The notes: generated by a model not told the origin, from the sequence alone. 64,000 nt of DNA from Gammaproteobacteria bacterium (GCA_018222405.1 JAAFAI010000008.1:1-64000); one strand, 5' to 3'. Numbered from the stretch's first letter, positions 1 to 9,579 are shown. Translations and numbers: made by a program.

Positions 1-10
1 GGATCCCCAT

Positions 11-40
11 AAAAGGCTGACTCACCAGATACAGCCTTTT
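11..40. terminator. Rho-independent-like hairpin of an upstream gene
   Basis: AAAAGGCTG at 11-19 pairs perfectly with CAGCCTTTT at 32-40 around a 12-nt loop. The A-run/T-run ends suit a bidirectional terminator for a gene left of the window. A second inverted repeat, GGGATGAC (101-108) with GTCATCCC (122-129), follows. No gene is seen in 1-244. Confidence 0.6.
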
Positions 41-244
41 CGTCAAAGAAATATTCAACCCACGATATCATGTCAGGAGATCCCCGCTTAAAAGCGTACG
101 GGGATGACGACTTTAATTCCAGTCATCCCGGTCAAAAATAAGGTTAAAAAACTGTCACAACCTCTGTTTAGTACTATGCTTAATCTACACTAAAAGTTGT
201 TTTCTGAATTGCAATGGTACTCTGGCCTTAACATAGATTTATCA

Positions 245-682
245 ATGAGATTATTCAGGTTTTACCTACTGTTTCTTTTACCTCTGTTCGCTTTTAGCGA
301 TGGTGTGAGCGCATCTGAAGCAGCCTTAGCAGTTGTTGTTGCCAAAACCAGTAAAATTGAGTCAATCAGCAAACGAGAGTTGGTTGATGTGTATATGGGC
401 CGCTTCGATGTGCTTGAAAGCGGTCATAAAGTCCAGCCGATTGATTATGAGAACGGCTCGGAACTCCGCAGTTTATTTTATCGATCCCTGGTTAATAAGA
501 GTGAGCGCCAGATTAATGCGTATTGGTCGCGCTTGATTTTCTCCGGCCGTGCAAAACCGCCAGTTCAGTTTGCATCTCCCGAAGAAAGTCTCAGCTTTCT
601 TTTAGATAACCCGTCTGCATTATCTTATATCCCCATTAACCGTGTTTCAGAGGAGATGAAAATTGTTCTTGTTCTGGAATAA
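245..682 (+). CDS. Periplasmic phosphate-binding (PstS-like) domain protein
   Basis: A short protein of about 145 residues with an N-terminal signal peptide (MRLFRFYLL, then a hydrophobic run ending near VSASEA). The body resembles the small PstS-like proteins annotated as phosphate ABC transporter substrate-binding proteins. It has the KRELVDVYMGR segment, a central NKSERQINAYWSRLIFSG segment, and a C-terminal PSALSYIP segment typical of that family. The ATG at 245 is chosen over an upstream TTG at 197 because it starts exactly at the signal peptide. Its end overlaps the next gene by 20 bases. No ABC permease or ATPase is nearby, so a sensory or ligand-binding role for the GGDEF protein at 1951-3543 is more likely than uptake. 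That role is inferred. Confidence 0.7.
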   Translation: MRLFRFYLLFLLPLFAFSDGVSASEAALAVVVAKTSKIESISKRELVDVYMGRFDVLESGHKVQPIDYENGSELRSLFYRSLVNKSERQINAYWSRLIFSGRAKPPVQFASPEESLSFLLDNPSALSYIPINRVSEEMKIVLVLE

Positions 683-1940
683 ATCACGTCGCTGTATCGC
701 GTTGTCACTTTTTAGCAGCATTCTACTATCGTTGTCTAATCCGGCCAGCGGACAGGTCACAATTAATGGGTTTGCAACGCTGGGGGTCACCGCCAGCAGT
801 ACTGACGATTTGATTTACCGTACCGCTATTAATCGTTGGCCGGAAGAGGGTACTAACTTATTAACTGAGTCACTCATAGGCCTGCAATTAAACTATCAGG
901 TCAATGATAAGGTTGATGTAGTGGTGCAGAGTATCCTGGAGAATAAACGTTATGATTCGCTGTCTGACTATGTTGACCTGGCCTTTATCCGGTATCAGTT
1001 TGACCGCAATTATTCAGTCCGTATCGGGCGAATGAATAATAATGCCTATATTCTCTCTGAGTACCTTGAAGTTGGGTACAGCTATTTATGGGCAACCCCG
1101 CCTATGGAGTTTTATACACCTTCCTCTTACCTTACGTATATTGACGGTATTGAACTGCAGTATCGCAACTTAATTGACGACGGAATGTTGCAGGCCACTC
1201 TGGCTGTGGGTAGCAGCAAGGCGGACCTGCTCAATGTCGATTCAGAATCAGTGCTTGAATATGACTATGTGATTAACAGTTCTGTGACCTACGAAACTGA
1301 CCATTGGTTGTTTAAAGGTACCGTCAGTTATTTTCACGGTGAGGGTGCCCGTATTGATGGACTTGACCAATTACAGAATCTGGCTGCCAGCTTCCCTTCT
1401 CAGTGGTGGCCGTTTATGGGTGAATTATTGGCATCTCTCGAGTTTAAAGATCAGAGCATCCAGTACGCGGCTTTTGGGGTTAACTATCATAAGAACAATT
1501 GGCTGGTAAAGTCTGAACTGGCTTATTTCAATATCGACTGGGGGTTAACCGGGGATCTGGGATATGGCTATATCAGTGCCGGCTACGAGTTTGAACAGTT
1601 CACACCATACGTTACCTTTGCCATGCTCGATTCGCTCTACGATCGCCATATTATAGAGGAACCCAGATACGACCTGATTAATGATCCGGTTACGCAACAA
1701 ACGCTGGCTTTGTTACAAACGAATTTCCAGACACTCTATGACTCTGCTCGTATGGATCAATATTCCTTCGCTGCCGGCTTGCGCTGGGATTTCGCCCATA
1801 ACTGGGTAGCTAAAGGTCAGATCAGTTACTTTAAGATCAACGGGCCGGGTTCTGGCTTATGGGGCGGAGACGTAATTCAGAATATTGACGATCACCGACA
1901 TGTAAGCGTGCTTAGTCTGAATCTAAGTACCATTTTCTAG
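663..1940 (+). CDS. Outer-membrane beta-barrel (porin-like) protein
   Basis: A protein of about 425 residues with a signal peptide (hydrophobic residues 11-28, likely cleaved after NPASG) and a mature part rich in alternating aromatic/polar strands. It ends in a terminal phenylalanine (LNLSTIF), the usual outer-membrane assembly signal. Segments such as GFATLGVTAS near the mature N-terminus and YGYISAGYEF look like barrel strands. The start used is a TTG at 663 inside the end of the preceding gene, so the two are probably translationally coupled. It sits between a periplasmic binding protein and a diguanylate cyclase, which suggests one functional unit. Ligand unknown. Confidence 0.75.
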   Translation: MFLFWNKSRRCIALSLFSSILLSLSNPASGQVTINGFATLGVTASSTDDLIYRTAINRWPEEGTNLLTESLIGLQLNYQVNDKVDVVVQSILENKRYDSLSDYVDLAFIRYQFDRNYSVRIGRMNNNAYILSEYLEVGYSYLWATPPMEFYTPSSYLTYIDGIELQYRNLIDDGMLQATLAVGSSKADLLNVDSESVLEYDYVINSSVTYETDHWLFKGTVSYFHGEGARIDGLDQLQNLAASFPSQWWPFMGELLASLEFKDQSIQYAAFGVNYHKNNWLVKSELAYFNIDWGLTGDLGYGYISAGYEFEQFTPYVTFAMLDSLYDRHIIEEPRYDLINDPVTQQTLALLQTNFQTLYDSARMDQYSFAAGLRWDFAHNWVAKGQISYFKINGPGSGLWGGDVIQNIDDHRHVSVLSLNLSTIF

Positions 1941-1950
1941 TCCTGCTGGT

Positions 1951-3543
1951 ATGAATAAGCGTCCGTTCACTCAAAAGCTTAATGTCAGAGTAGCGATTAT
2001 CGTTGCTGTAATTGGTGTTATGTTGTCATTGAGTGGCAGTTTATTGGTTTTCCGTCTGGCGCTCGATAAGCAAGAGGCCATCAGTTACCGGCTGGTTGAC
2101 CAGCTCGCTGCCAGTGCCGTTAAAACTGCAGCCATCGCCGCTTATGTGGATGACGAGGAGCTCGCTAACGAAATTATCAACGGCTTAATGATCAGCGATA
2201 TGGTAAGCGGTGCCAGAATCTATTCAGGGCAGGCCTTGCTGGCGGCGAATACTTCTATCTCAGGTGAGTTGCCGATGGTCAGCCCTATTGAGCGTGAGCT
2301 TTATCACCCTTTTAATGAAGATGAGTTAATCGGTGAGTTAGACCTTTATCCGGACACCGCGTTTATTCGCGAGATGGCGCTTCAGGAAGCACAGGGTAGC
2401 GCTATTCAGATTATTTTGGTGTCTTTTTTAATTACCATAATTATTGCTGGTACGTTGCAATACACGCTGTCTACGCCGTTGATAAAGCTCAAGCAGGCAT
2501 TTGAGACCGTCGATCCCAGTAATCCCGAGAATCTCAAAAAGCTTGATATCGACTATAAGCGCCAGGATGAACTGGGCTATTTAATAGAGCAAATCAACGG
2601 CTTAATACGAGCGGTAAGGGCAAACTTTCTGGCTGAAAGGAAGCTGCGGGTACATACCGAAAAACTTGAACAACAGTTACGGTTATTATTCGAGAAAGCC
2701 TCTATTGGTGTTGCATTGATTTCAACCCAAAAAGGGATCCTGATTGAAAACCCTAAATTTAACCATATCGTTGGCACGAACTCTTCACTTACCGATTTTA
2801 TTGAAATTTTCGACGATCCTGAATCAGTCTCGAGTGTTATTGCATCTTTAAAGGCGTCACTAAACAGTAAGCCAATTGGTCTGGACTTATCCTATCAGGT
2901 AGATGGCAGCCGGCGCTGGGTACATTGTCTGTTTGCTACGGTCTCCGACCAGCGACTGGTGGCAAGAGAGGAAGATGACGTGCTGTTTGAGGTCATCATT
3001 AACGACATTACCGACCGCAAGGAACGTGAGGCCGAAGTGCGTTATCAGGCTCAGCACGACGCCCTGACCGGGCTGTATAACCGCCTCGGGGGCGAGAAAC
3101 GGCTACAGTATTTACTACATGAAAATAGCGCGGATTTTTCCTGCATCTTCCTTTTGGTAGACCTTGATAAGTTCAAACCCATTAATGACACCTACGGTCA
3201 CGATGCTGGCGATGTGGTGCTGGTTGAATGCAGCCATCGGATTAAAACTCTGTTTAATGAACCTACCGATGTTTGCTGCCGTTGGGGGGGGGATGAATTT
3301 GTTATTGGCTTTAAGCGCGAGGCGCTGCCGTATTCGTCACTTAATACACTGTGTAATACACTGCTGCACAGCCTTGAGGAGCCGATAGAAGTCGGGCCCG
3401 ATTTCCGGGTGTCAATTTCTGCCAGCATTGGCGTTGCACAGATTAATGAAGCCGGTAAAAGTGTGGAGCACTGGATAGCTCAGGCTGATAAAGCAATGTA
3501 CGACGTAAAAAGTCAGGGGCGGGCGAATTACCTTATCACCTGA
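1951..3543 (+). CDS. Membrane diguanylate cyclase (HAMP-like, PAS, GGDEF)
   Basis: A 530-residue protein likely to make c-di-GMP. A transmembrane helix lies near residues 13-35 and a second near 150-170, bracketing a periplasmic sensor of about 110 residues. A HAMP-like linker follows (STPLIKLKQAF), then a PAS-like domain (about 245-355) ending ITDRKEREAEVRYQAQHD. The GGDEF domain begins DALTGLYNR, and the active-site loop reads RWGGDEF. The inhibitory RxxD site is not present: the aligned residues are EPTD. It starts 10 bases after the barrel gene and closes the three-gene unit. The upstream binding protein could present a ligand to its periplasmic domain. That link is inferred. Confidence 0.88.
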   Translation: MNKRPFTQKLNVRVAIIVAVIGVMLSLSGSLLVFRLALDKQEAISYRLVDQLAASAVKTAAIAAYVDDEELANEIINGLMISDMVSGARIYSGQALLAANTSISGELPMVSPIERELYHPFNEDELIGELDLYPDTAFIREMALQEAQGSAIQIILVSFLITIIIAGTLQYTLSTPLIKLKQAFETVDPSNPENLKKLDIDYKRQDELGYLIEQINGLIRAVRANFLAERKLRVHTEKLEQQLRLLFEKASIGVALISTQKGILIENPKFNHIVGTNSSLTDFIEIFDDPESVSSVIASLKASLNSKPIGLDLSYQVDGSRRWVHCLFATVSDQRLVAREEDDVLFEVIINDITDRKEREAEVRYQAQHDALTGLYNRLGGEKRLQYLLHENSADFSCIFLLVDLDKFKPINDTYGHDAGDVVLVECSHRIKTLFNEPTDVCCRWGGDEFVIGFKREALPYSSLNTLCNTLLHSLEEPIEVGPDFRVSISASIGVAQINEAGKSVEHWIAQADKAMYDVKSQGRANYLIT

Positions 3544-3852
3544 CTGGATTCACGATTAGCTAATGCTCAGGATTTTGCATGGCCATTCTAAGTGCTCCAC
3601 TTGCTAGTCCAATTGATATGACAGGGTGAAATATTATGAACTGATACCGGGTGTTGCCCCGTATGAGTCGGCAATGTGTCTGCATTTATCCTGCTCAGCC
3701 GTTGATTGGTCTATTGTTATTAAGAAAACGACAATGCGGCGAAAAAAAAGCGCTAGAATCGCGCAGCAGGGTCAGCCAGACCCGTATTTTTAAGCCGCAA
3801 TCATTATCGGGGGAAGTTAAACCCCGTTAGATTAACAATAATAGGTGGACAA
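3544..3852. other. Intergenic region upstream of cstA
   Basis: 309 bases without a convincing gene. It presumably holds the cstA promoter. An AGGTGG ribosome binding site lies just before the cstA ATG. I could not assign a CRP site or a confident -35/-10 pair. Confidence 0.5.
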
Positions 3853-5520
3853 ATGGCCTCGGTGTTAATTGTTTTGCTCGGTATTGCAGGAATGCTGCTG
3901 GGCTGGTTTGTTTATTCAAAATTTATCGCGGAACGGATTTTCCAGCTTGACCCTAACTTCAAAACGCCCGCTCATGAACTGCGCGATGGCGTAGACTACG
4001 TCCCCACCAATAAAGTGGTTCTGTGGGGACACCATTTTACCTCCGTAGCTGGCGCTGCGCCAATTGTTGGTCCGGCTATCGCGGTCTACTGGGGCTGGGT
4101 TCCGGCCGTTCTCTGGGTAGTCTTCGGCACCATGTTTTTTGCCGGGGTACACGACATGGGCGCTTTATGGGCCAGTAGCCGGCATAAAGGTAAATCCATG
4201 GGCGCGCTGGCGGAAGATGTTATCGGTAAGCGTACCCGCTCATTGTTCATGGTGGTGGTATTCCTGGTATTGCTGATGGTCAATGCCGTGTTCGGCGTTG
4301 TCATTGCTAAATCCTTTGTATCCCAGCCAGACGCGGTATTTCCTGCCTGGATGGCGATTGCCGTAGCACTGGTTATTGGTCAGTTGCTGAAACGAAACTT
4401 TAGCCTTATCCCTATGTGTCTGGTTGGGATCATTGTGCTTTACGCCTCGGTGTTTGCCGGTAGTTACATTCCTATCGAGCTACCAGACACCCTGTTTGGC
4501 CTATCAGCCAATGCTAACTGGATCATCATTCTGTTTATCTATGCAGCCATTGCTTCACTCCTGCCGGTGTGGATGCTGCTACAACCCAGAGACTTCATTA
4601 ATGGCATGCAGTTGCTGGTTGGCTTGTTTTTACTTTATGGGGCGGTGTTTGTGTCTTTACCGGATATTACGGCCCCTGCGTTTAACACTCAGACTGCAGT
4701 AGATACACCTAGTATCATACCATTGCTGTTTGTAACGATTGCTTGTGGCGCGGTATCGGGTTTTCACGGGATTGTTTCCTCGGGTACCAGCTCCAAGCAG
4801 TTGGATAAAGAAACGGATGCCCGTTTTGTTGGCTACCTTGGTGCGGTAGGAGAGGGCTGTCTGGCCCTGGTGACCATTGTGGCAGTGAGTGGTGTCGCTT
4901 TAGCTGCTTCACCAGAAGAGTGGCATGAGGTATACAGCCATCTGGGTGATGGCTCTGTCGCCGCATTTATTACCGGTGGTGCCAACCTTATCCAACAGGG
5001 CTGGGGCTTACCGGTAGACTTCTCATCAACTATTCTGGCAACCATGGTTGTGCTGTTTGCTGGCACCACCATGGACTCCGGTGTTCGTTTACAGCGCTAC
5101 ATTATTCAGGAATGGGGTGAAATTTATCAGTTGCCGGTTCTGAAAAATGGCGTTATAGCTACACTGGTTGCTGTAGCCTGCTGTCTGTTACTGGCCTTTG
5201 GTGCCGGCGGCTCCTCTGGCAGCGGCGGTATGATCATCTGGCCATTGTTTGGGTCTACCAACCAGATCCTGGCAAGTATGACCCTGCTGGTGATTTCAGT
5301 GATGCTGATTAAAATGAAGCGCCCGGCGATTTATACCCTGGTGCCCATGACCTTCGTTATCGTAATGGCGTTTCTGGCGGGTATTATTAAGTTAAAAGAA
5401 TACTACCTTGCTGGTAACTATCTGCTGGTCTTTTTAGATGCGGTGGTGTTGATTGTCAGTGTGCTTGTAATGCTCGAGTCCTGGTCGGTGATCCGTAAGT
5501 TCAAACGGCAATCAGCCTGA
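3853..5520 (+). CDS. cstA: Carbon starvation protein CstA family transporter
   Basis: A 555-residue polytopic inner-membrane protein of the CstA/BtsT family, whose members take up peptides or pyruvate during nutrient limitation. Family marks include an N-terminal helix, the ADxI-equivalent segment FQLDPNFKTPAHELRDG, the conserved stretch HHFTSVAGAAPIVGPAIA, and a later FHGIVSSGTSSKQL segment. It lacks most of the C-terminal extension of the roughly 700-residue E. coli proteins and matches the shorter form common in marine bacteria. AGGTGG precedes the ATG. It is monocistronic, with a strong terminator directly downstream. The exact substrate is not predictable. Confidence 0.9.
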   Translation: MASVLIVLLGIAGMLLGWFVYSKFIAERIFQLDPNFKTPAHELRDGVDYVPTNKVVLWGHHFTSVAGAAPIVGPAIAVYWGWVPAVLWVVFGTMFFAGVHDMGALWASSRHKGKSMGALAEDVIGKRTRSLFMVVVFLVLLMVNAVFGVVIAKSFVSQPDAVFPAWMAIAVALVIGQLLKRNFSLIPMCLVGIIVLYASVFAGSYIPIELPDTLFGLSANANWIIILFIYAAIASLLPVWMLLQPRDFINGMQLLVGLFLLYGAVFVSLPDITAPAFNTQTAVDTPSIIPLLFVTIACGAVSGFHGIVSSGTSSKQLDKETDARFVGYLGAVGEGCLALVTIVAVSGVALAASPEEWHEVYSHLGDGSVAAFITGGANLIQQGWGLPVDFSSTILATMVVLFAGTTMDSGVRLQRYIIQEWGEIYQLPVLKNGVIATLVAVACCLLLAFGAGGSSGSGGMIIWPLFGSTNQILASMTLLVISVMLIKMKRPAIYTLVPMTFVIVMAFLAGIIKLKEYYLAGNYLLVFLDAVVLIVSVLVMLESWSVIRKFKRQSA

Positions 5521-5522
5521 TG

Positions 5523-5555
5523 AAAAAAGCCGTCAGTACAGCTGACGGCTTTTTA
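5523..5555 (+). terminator. Terminator after cstA
   Basis: GCCGTCAG (5529-5536) pairs with CTGACGGC (5542-5549) around loop TACAG, flanked by an A-run and a T-run. The stop codon of cstA is at 5518-5520. Confidence 0.9.
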
Positions 5556-5597
5556 CTTTATTTGTTAGCAACGCTCACTCCTGAAGAGCTCTTGCGT

Positions 5598-5693
5598 TTA
5601 AAGATATGCGTTAAAAACACCCGCGGTAATGACCATTAACGAAACAGAATACAACACCAGTGAAACTTGATCTGACAATTTAGCTTTAGGCAT
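5598..5693 (-). CDS. Small membrane protein, 31 residues
   Basis: A short reverse-strand ORF running from an ATG at 5693 to a TAA at 5598-5600. The protein starts MPKAKLSDQVSL and continues as one hydrophobic segment (LVLYSVSLMVITAGVF), ending NAYL. An AGAGG ribosome binding site lies 8 bases before the ATG. A charged N-terminus, a single transmembrane helix and good initiation signals suggest a real small membrane protein. It converges on the cstA terminator. I do not recognise a family. Confidence 0.6.
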   Translation of the reverse strand: MPKAKLSDQVSLVLYSVSLMVITAGVFNAYL

Positions 5694-5859
5694 AATCCGA
5701 ACCTCTTTTTCATCGAATGTAACTCAAATGTAACAAATTGGGTTGCTTTTGTTAATTATTCTTTGGTATTAGATAGTTTGTTACGATTGACTGTGCTTGT
5801 ATCCACCGAATAAAGCCTCATAATAATCCTTGTGTACTTGACTCAATGGACTGCTTTTC

Positions 5860-6942
5860 ATGATTTTATTGCTCGTTTACGTGATTATCGCACTGGGATT
5901 TTCATTCTTGTGTTCCATCGCCGAGGCGGTGATCCTGAGCGTTTCTTCAGCCTATATTTCTGTTCTGGAAAAAGAGCAGAAGCCCAGTGGCGCAGTGCTG
6001 CGCCATCTAACCGAGGATATCAATCGTCCCTTATCAGCGATTTTAACACTCAACACCATTGCCCATACTATGGGCGCTGCAGGCGCTGGTGCTCAGGCGG
6101 CAATCGTCTTCGGTGATGCTTATCTGGGTCTGATTTCGGCAATTCTGACTTTACTGATTCTGATCTTTTCGGAGATTATTCCCAAAACCCTGGGGGCAAC
6201 GTTCTGGCGTGCCCTGGCGCCGATCACTGCCTACTTCCTAAAGTACCTGGTTATTCTGCTTTATCCTTTTGTAAAGATGTCGGAATGGTTGACCAAAGGC
6301 TTTAAGGAAGAGAGCCCGTTGCGTGGGCTTAATCGGGCTGAGTTGCATGCTATGGCTGAGCTCAGTGGCGAAGAAGGCCAGCTCAATGAGCACGAAGCGT
6401 CTGTTATGAAGAGCCTGCTCACTCTCAACGAACTAACGGTAAAAGATGCCATCACTCACCGTACTCAGGTATTTTCGGTGCCGGAAACCATGACCATCAC
6501 TGAGTTTTTCCATAAACATGGCAGCATAAAATACTCACGTATCCCAATTTATGAAGAGGGCGATTCTGAGCAAATCACCGGCTTTGTGATGCGTGCAGAC
6601 CTGCTGGTCGCCCAGGCAAAAGGCCATGGCGATAACCCGTTATCACAATACCGCATGAGCATGGTTACGGTGCTGAGCTCCATGCCGCTGTCTTCTACTT
6701 TCGATCAATTTATTAAAAACCATGTGCATATTGTGCTGGTTGTCGATGAATACGGTGGTCTCGAAGGCATCCTGACCCTGGAAGATCTGTTGGAAAGACT
6801 ATTGGGAGTGGATATTGAGGATGAAAAGGATACCAATGTCAGCATGCGCCGCCTGGCTTATGTGATGCATCGCCGTAAGCAACTGATGATGCTAAAAAAT
6901 GTGCCGGATAGCAGCATGACGTCGGCGCCGGGTAAAAAGTAA
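5860..6942 (+). CDS. CNNM (DUF21) and CBS domain membrane protein
   Basis: A 360-residue protein with an N-terminal CNNM/DUF21 transmembrane domain (residues 1 to about 150, including the FSEIIPKTLGA motif) followed by a CBS pair (about 190-330, ending EYGGLEGILTLEDLLERLLG). Related proteins (CorB/CorC, HlyC) act in magnesium or cobalt efflux. The C-terminal CorC_HlyC domain is absent and the protein ends soon after the second CBS motif, so this is the short form. The ATG at 5860 is used, with only a weak ribosome binding site. It is convergent with the gene at 6959. Confidence 0.85.
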   Translation: MILLLVYVIIALGFSFLCSIAEAVILSVSSAYISVLEKEQKPSGAVLRHLTEDINRPLSAILTLNTIAHTMGAAGAGAQAAIVFGDAYLGLISAILTLLILIFSEIIPKTLGATFWRALAPITAYFLKYLVILLYPFVKMSEWLTKGFKEESPLRGLNRAELHAMAELSGEEGQLNEHEASVMKSLLTLNELTVKDAITHRTQVFSVPETMTITEFFHKHGSIKYSRIPIYEEGDSEQITGFVMRADLLVAQAKGHGDNPLSQYRMSMVTVLSSMPLSSTFDQFIKNHVHIVLVVDEYGGLEGILTLEDLLERLLGVDIEDEKDTNVSMRRLAYVMHRRKQLMMLKNVPDSSMTSAPGKK

Positions 6943-6958
6943 CCCGGCGCGGGTTTTG

Positions 6959-7393
6959 TTAAGGATTGTCAAGTCGCTCCTGCCACATCGCCAGATGTTC
7001 CCGGCGTTTCTGTCGTAATTCACCGGCCACTTCGGGATCGTCCTGCAAATCGGCTGGGATCATCGCCAGCATGCGGTCACAGGACAGTGCTGACACCGCC
7101 GCCGCCCACACCTGAGTTAAATGTACATTCGAGGTGTGGTGATTCATCGCCAATTCATTGGTGGATTTGATTTTCTGCTGCATACTCTGGTCGCTGCCCG
7201 GGTACACTGCTACGGTAACCTCAAAGTCTCTCTTAAGCTGAGTATAGTCATCATGGTTTTCATCGATATCCCGGCCGGTTTGCATCACCGTCATCACGGC
7301 CGACTGGGCGTGACTAAAAGTATCAAACAATTGAACGTGTAACTGACTGAACTGCTGTTCCAGTGCCACGATCCGCGGATCGGCTTTGCTCAT
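6959..7393 (-). CDS. Hypothetical protein at the end of the sortase-system regulatory operon
   Basis: A soluble protein of 144 residues without a signal peptide or membrane segment. It is predicted mainly helical and charged (MSKADPRIVALEQQFSQLH at the start, RQKRREHLAMWQERLD near the end). It lies 17 bases downstream of the histidine kinase gene on the same strand, so it is probably the third gene of the regulator-kinase operon. I do not recognise a family. Confidence 0.65.
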   Translation of the reverse strand: MSKADPRIVALEQQFSQLHVQLFDTFSHAQSAVMTVMQTGRDIDENHDDYTQLKRDFEVTVAVYPGSDQSMQQKIKSTNELAMNHHTSNVHLTQVWAAAVSALSCDRMLAMIPADLQDDPEVAGELRQKRREHLAMWQERLDNP

Positions 7394-7410
7394 GTTTTCG
7401 CCTTTTCTGA

Positions 7411-9579
7411 TTAGTTTTGGGGAACGGGTAACGAAATTACCACGCAGACCCCGGTTTTGTCCGGTAAATCCTGTAGCACAATGTTACCTTTGTGGAAGGC
7501 CACAATCATATTGGCAATATACAGCCCCAGGCCTAAATGCGGCGGTCCGTCGGTATTATTGCCTTCTGCCCGCACCGACACCATGGACTGGGTCAGCTGC
7601 TCGTGCATGCCTTTAGGCAGCAATGGCCCGGTATTGGTAATACTCAGTTTAACAGTGCGCTGTTCCTGCCACATATGCAGGGCAATAGTACTCTCTGCCT
7701 GACTGAATTCCACCGCATTAGCGATGATTTTATCCAGCATCTGGGCAATCAAATCCGGTGAGCCACTGAGCTGCACTTTCTCACAACTGAGTCTGAGCGC
7801 AAACTGGCGATGGGGGTACGCATGCTGATAGCCTTCTACGCAACCACCGACTACTTTAACGATATCGAAGCGTTCTGTGTCTTCCTGACTGATCATCTGC
7901 TCCAACCGCGTAGCTTCGCTCATACTGTTAAGAATACTGCTCAACCGGCTGATGCCTGATTGTGCGCGGCTTAAAAATACCTGTTGGCGGGCCGGATCCT
8001 TAACCTCATCGAGGGTATCCAAAGAGGAGCGTACTACTGCAATGGGCGTGCGCAGTTCGTGAGAGAGGCGGGATGCCATATTCTCAAGATACGAATTGTA
8101 TTGCTGCAGGCGGCTCAATACCGCGCTGAATGAGCGGGATAAGTCGCCTATTTCATCACCATGGCGTGATGGGGGCAGGCTGCCAATTATTTTTCCGTTG
8201 GGGTCGATGACCGCTTCGGTATCGTCACGTAAGTTACGAATTCGGCTGGAGATACGGTGGGCAAACATCAGTAAACCGAGTGTACCGAGCAGCATTACCG
8301 CAAGAATAACGTGAAAAAGCTGCTCCAGCGCACGGTTTCGCAATGTGCGGATCCCGTGGGTGGTCTGTTCAACGACCACGGCGCCCATGACGGAGTCGCC
8401 AATATAAATGGGGTAGGCGGCCGACAATATCACCGCTTTGTTATCCGGGGTCAGGCGCCACAAAGAGTCTGGCTGGCCATTCAGAGCGTGATTAATATCC
8501 TTGCCAGCCAACGCATAGGCGTCTGCCAGTTCGTCTACAAAATCCCCGGGCGGACGGGTGAGTATCTGGTAATAAAGCGGCAACAACCACTGCTGTTCAA
8601 TATAGTGCCACCATCCCTGACTGCTACTTTCCTTGCTGCCGGCATTAAGCCCGAGAGAAGAATGGATAGAGCCCGAGCGGGCCAGTACCCGTTTGTGTTT
8701 ATCGATAACCCACACCCGGGAGTCGGCGTAGCGCAATCCGGAAAGGATCCGCTCGATTTCCGGGGATGGGGTTACTACGGTGCCCAGGTCATCGCTCTGG
8801 TTGGGGTTTGCGGTGCCCACGGCATACTGTTTGACGCGTTTGACCGGGTCGTCAACATCGACAATCGCGAAGGCAAGAGCGCCGGATGTCATGGTAATCG
8901 GAAAGCGCAGCTCTACATTATAACCGGTACTGGTCAGCTCCCAGCGACCCTGAATTTCCAGCGCGTTATCGACGGCGCGAAAGCGACCAGGGTTGTCGTC
9001 GAGCTGGTAAGCATTTACCCAGCCGGAGTCGTAAGGGGAGATAATATAGCGGTGAAGGGTATCCTGCGCATCCAGCATTCCTATCAGCAGATGATCGGAG
9101 CGATCAACGCTCAGACTGTTAGGTGCACGAAAAACCACCTTGTCATCGGTAACCGCAAACATGGCATAAAAGTATTGCTCGAAGCGACCGACCATGTGCT
9201 CCACCGACAGAGAGACCGGCACAGTCTGTTCAGTAAACCAGGTAACCACGTTCTCTTCGTTATAGGACTGGATCAGTGGAGATACCGCCTGCCACTCCTG
9301 TAAGCGGCCATCGAGTTGAATGGGGACATCAATGGGCGGTGCATATAAATCCGTACCCGGGCGTACGTTTTGTAAATAGGCGGACTGGCTGTCAAACAGG
9401 GCCGGACGCTCGTGCAGCGCGGTGGCAACCGCTCTGGCCGTACCAATCATGGTTTGTTCCTGGCCGATGCGCAGGTATTGCTCCAGCTCCCAGACATATT
9501 TATAGCCGAGCCACGGAATGGCAAACAAGAACAGCGACAGTACTAATAACTGCAGACGAATTGAAAAACGCAACTTCAC
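7411..9579 (-). CDS. Dedicated-sortase-system sensor histidine kinase
   Basis: A 722-residue inner-membrane histidine kinase matching the proteobacterial dedicated sortase system kinase family. Helix 1 spans about residues 9-27. A long periplasmic domain (about 30-430) follows, including LDGRLQEWQ as found in that family. Helix 2 lies near 437-457, then HAMP. The phospho-acceptor motif is SHELRTPIAVVRSSLDTL and an ATPase domain follows with LGLGLYIANMIV. It is 28 bases downstream of its response regulator, with the hypothetical 144-residue gene behind. In known genomes this kinase accompanies a class-specific sortase and one target protein, neither of which lies next to it here. Confidence 0.85.
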   Translation of the reverse strand: MKLRFSIRLQLLVLSLFLFAIPWLGYKYVWELEQYLRIGQEQTMIGTARAVATALHERPALFDSQSAYLQNVRPGTDLYAPPIDVPIQLDGRLQEWQAVSPLIQSYNEENVVTWFTEQTVPVSLSVEHMVGRFEQYFYAMFAVTDDKVVFRAPNSLSVDRSDHLLIGMLDAQDTLHRYIISPYDSGWVNAYQLDDNPGRFRAVDNALEIQGRWELTSTGYNVELRFPITMTSGALAFAIVDVDDPVKRVKQYAVGTANPNQSDDLGTVVTPSPEIERILSGLRYADSRVWVIDKHKRVLARSGSIHSSLGLNAGSKESSSQGWWHYIEQQWLLPLYYQILTRPPGDFVDELADAYALAGKDINHALNGQPDSLWRLTPDNKAVILSAAYPIYIGDSVMGAVVVEQTTHGIRTLRNRALEQLFHVILAVMLLGTLGLLMFAHRISSRIRNLRDDTEAVIDPNGKIIGSLPPSRHGDEIGDLSRSFSAVLSRLQQYNSYLENMASRLSHELRTPIAVVRSSLDTLDEVKDPARQQVFLSRAQSGISRLSSILNSMSEATRLEQMISQEDTERFDIVKVVGGCVEGYQHAYPHRQFALRLSCEKVQLSGSPDLIAQMLDKIIANAVEFSQAESTIALHMWQEQRTVKLSITNTGPLLPKGMHEQLTQSMVSVRAEGNNTDGPPHLGLGLYIANMIVAFHKGNIVLQDLPDKTGVCVVISLPVPQN

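Noticed and set aside
101-129. The GGGATGAC/GTCATCCC inverted repeat as a REP-type repeat
   Set aside because: Only one copy was noticed in the window, so a repeat family cannot be claimed.
8311-9303. A 330-residue open frame on the plus strand inside the histidine kinase gene
   Set aside because: It is antisense to a well supported kinase reading frame, with no domain or ribosome binding site; the frame is open by codon bias.
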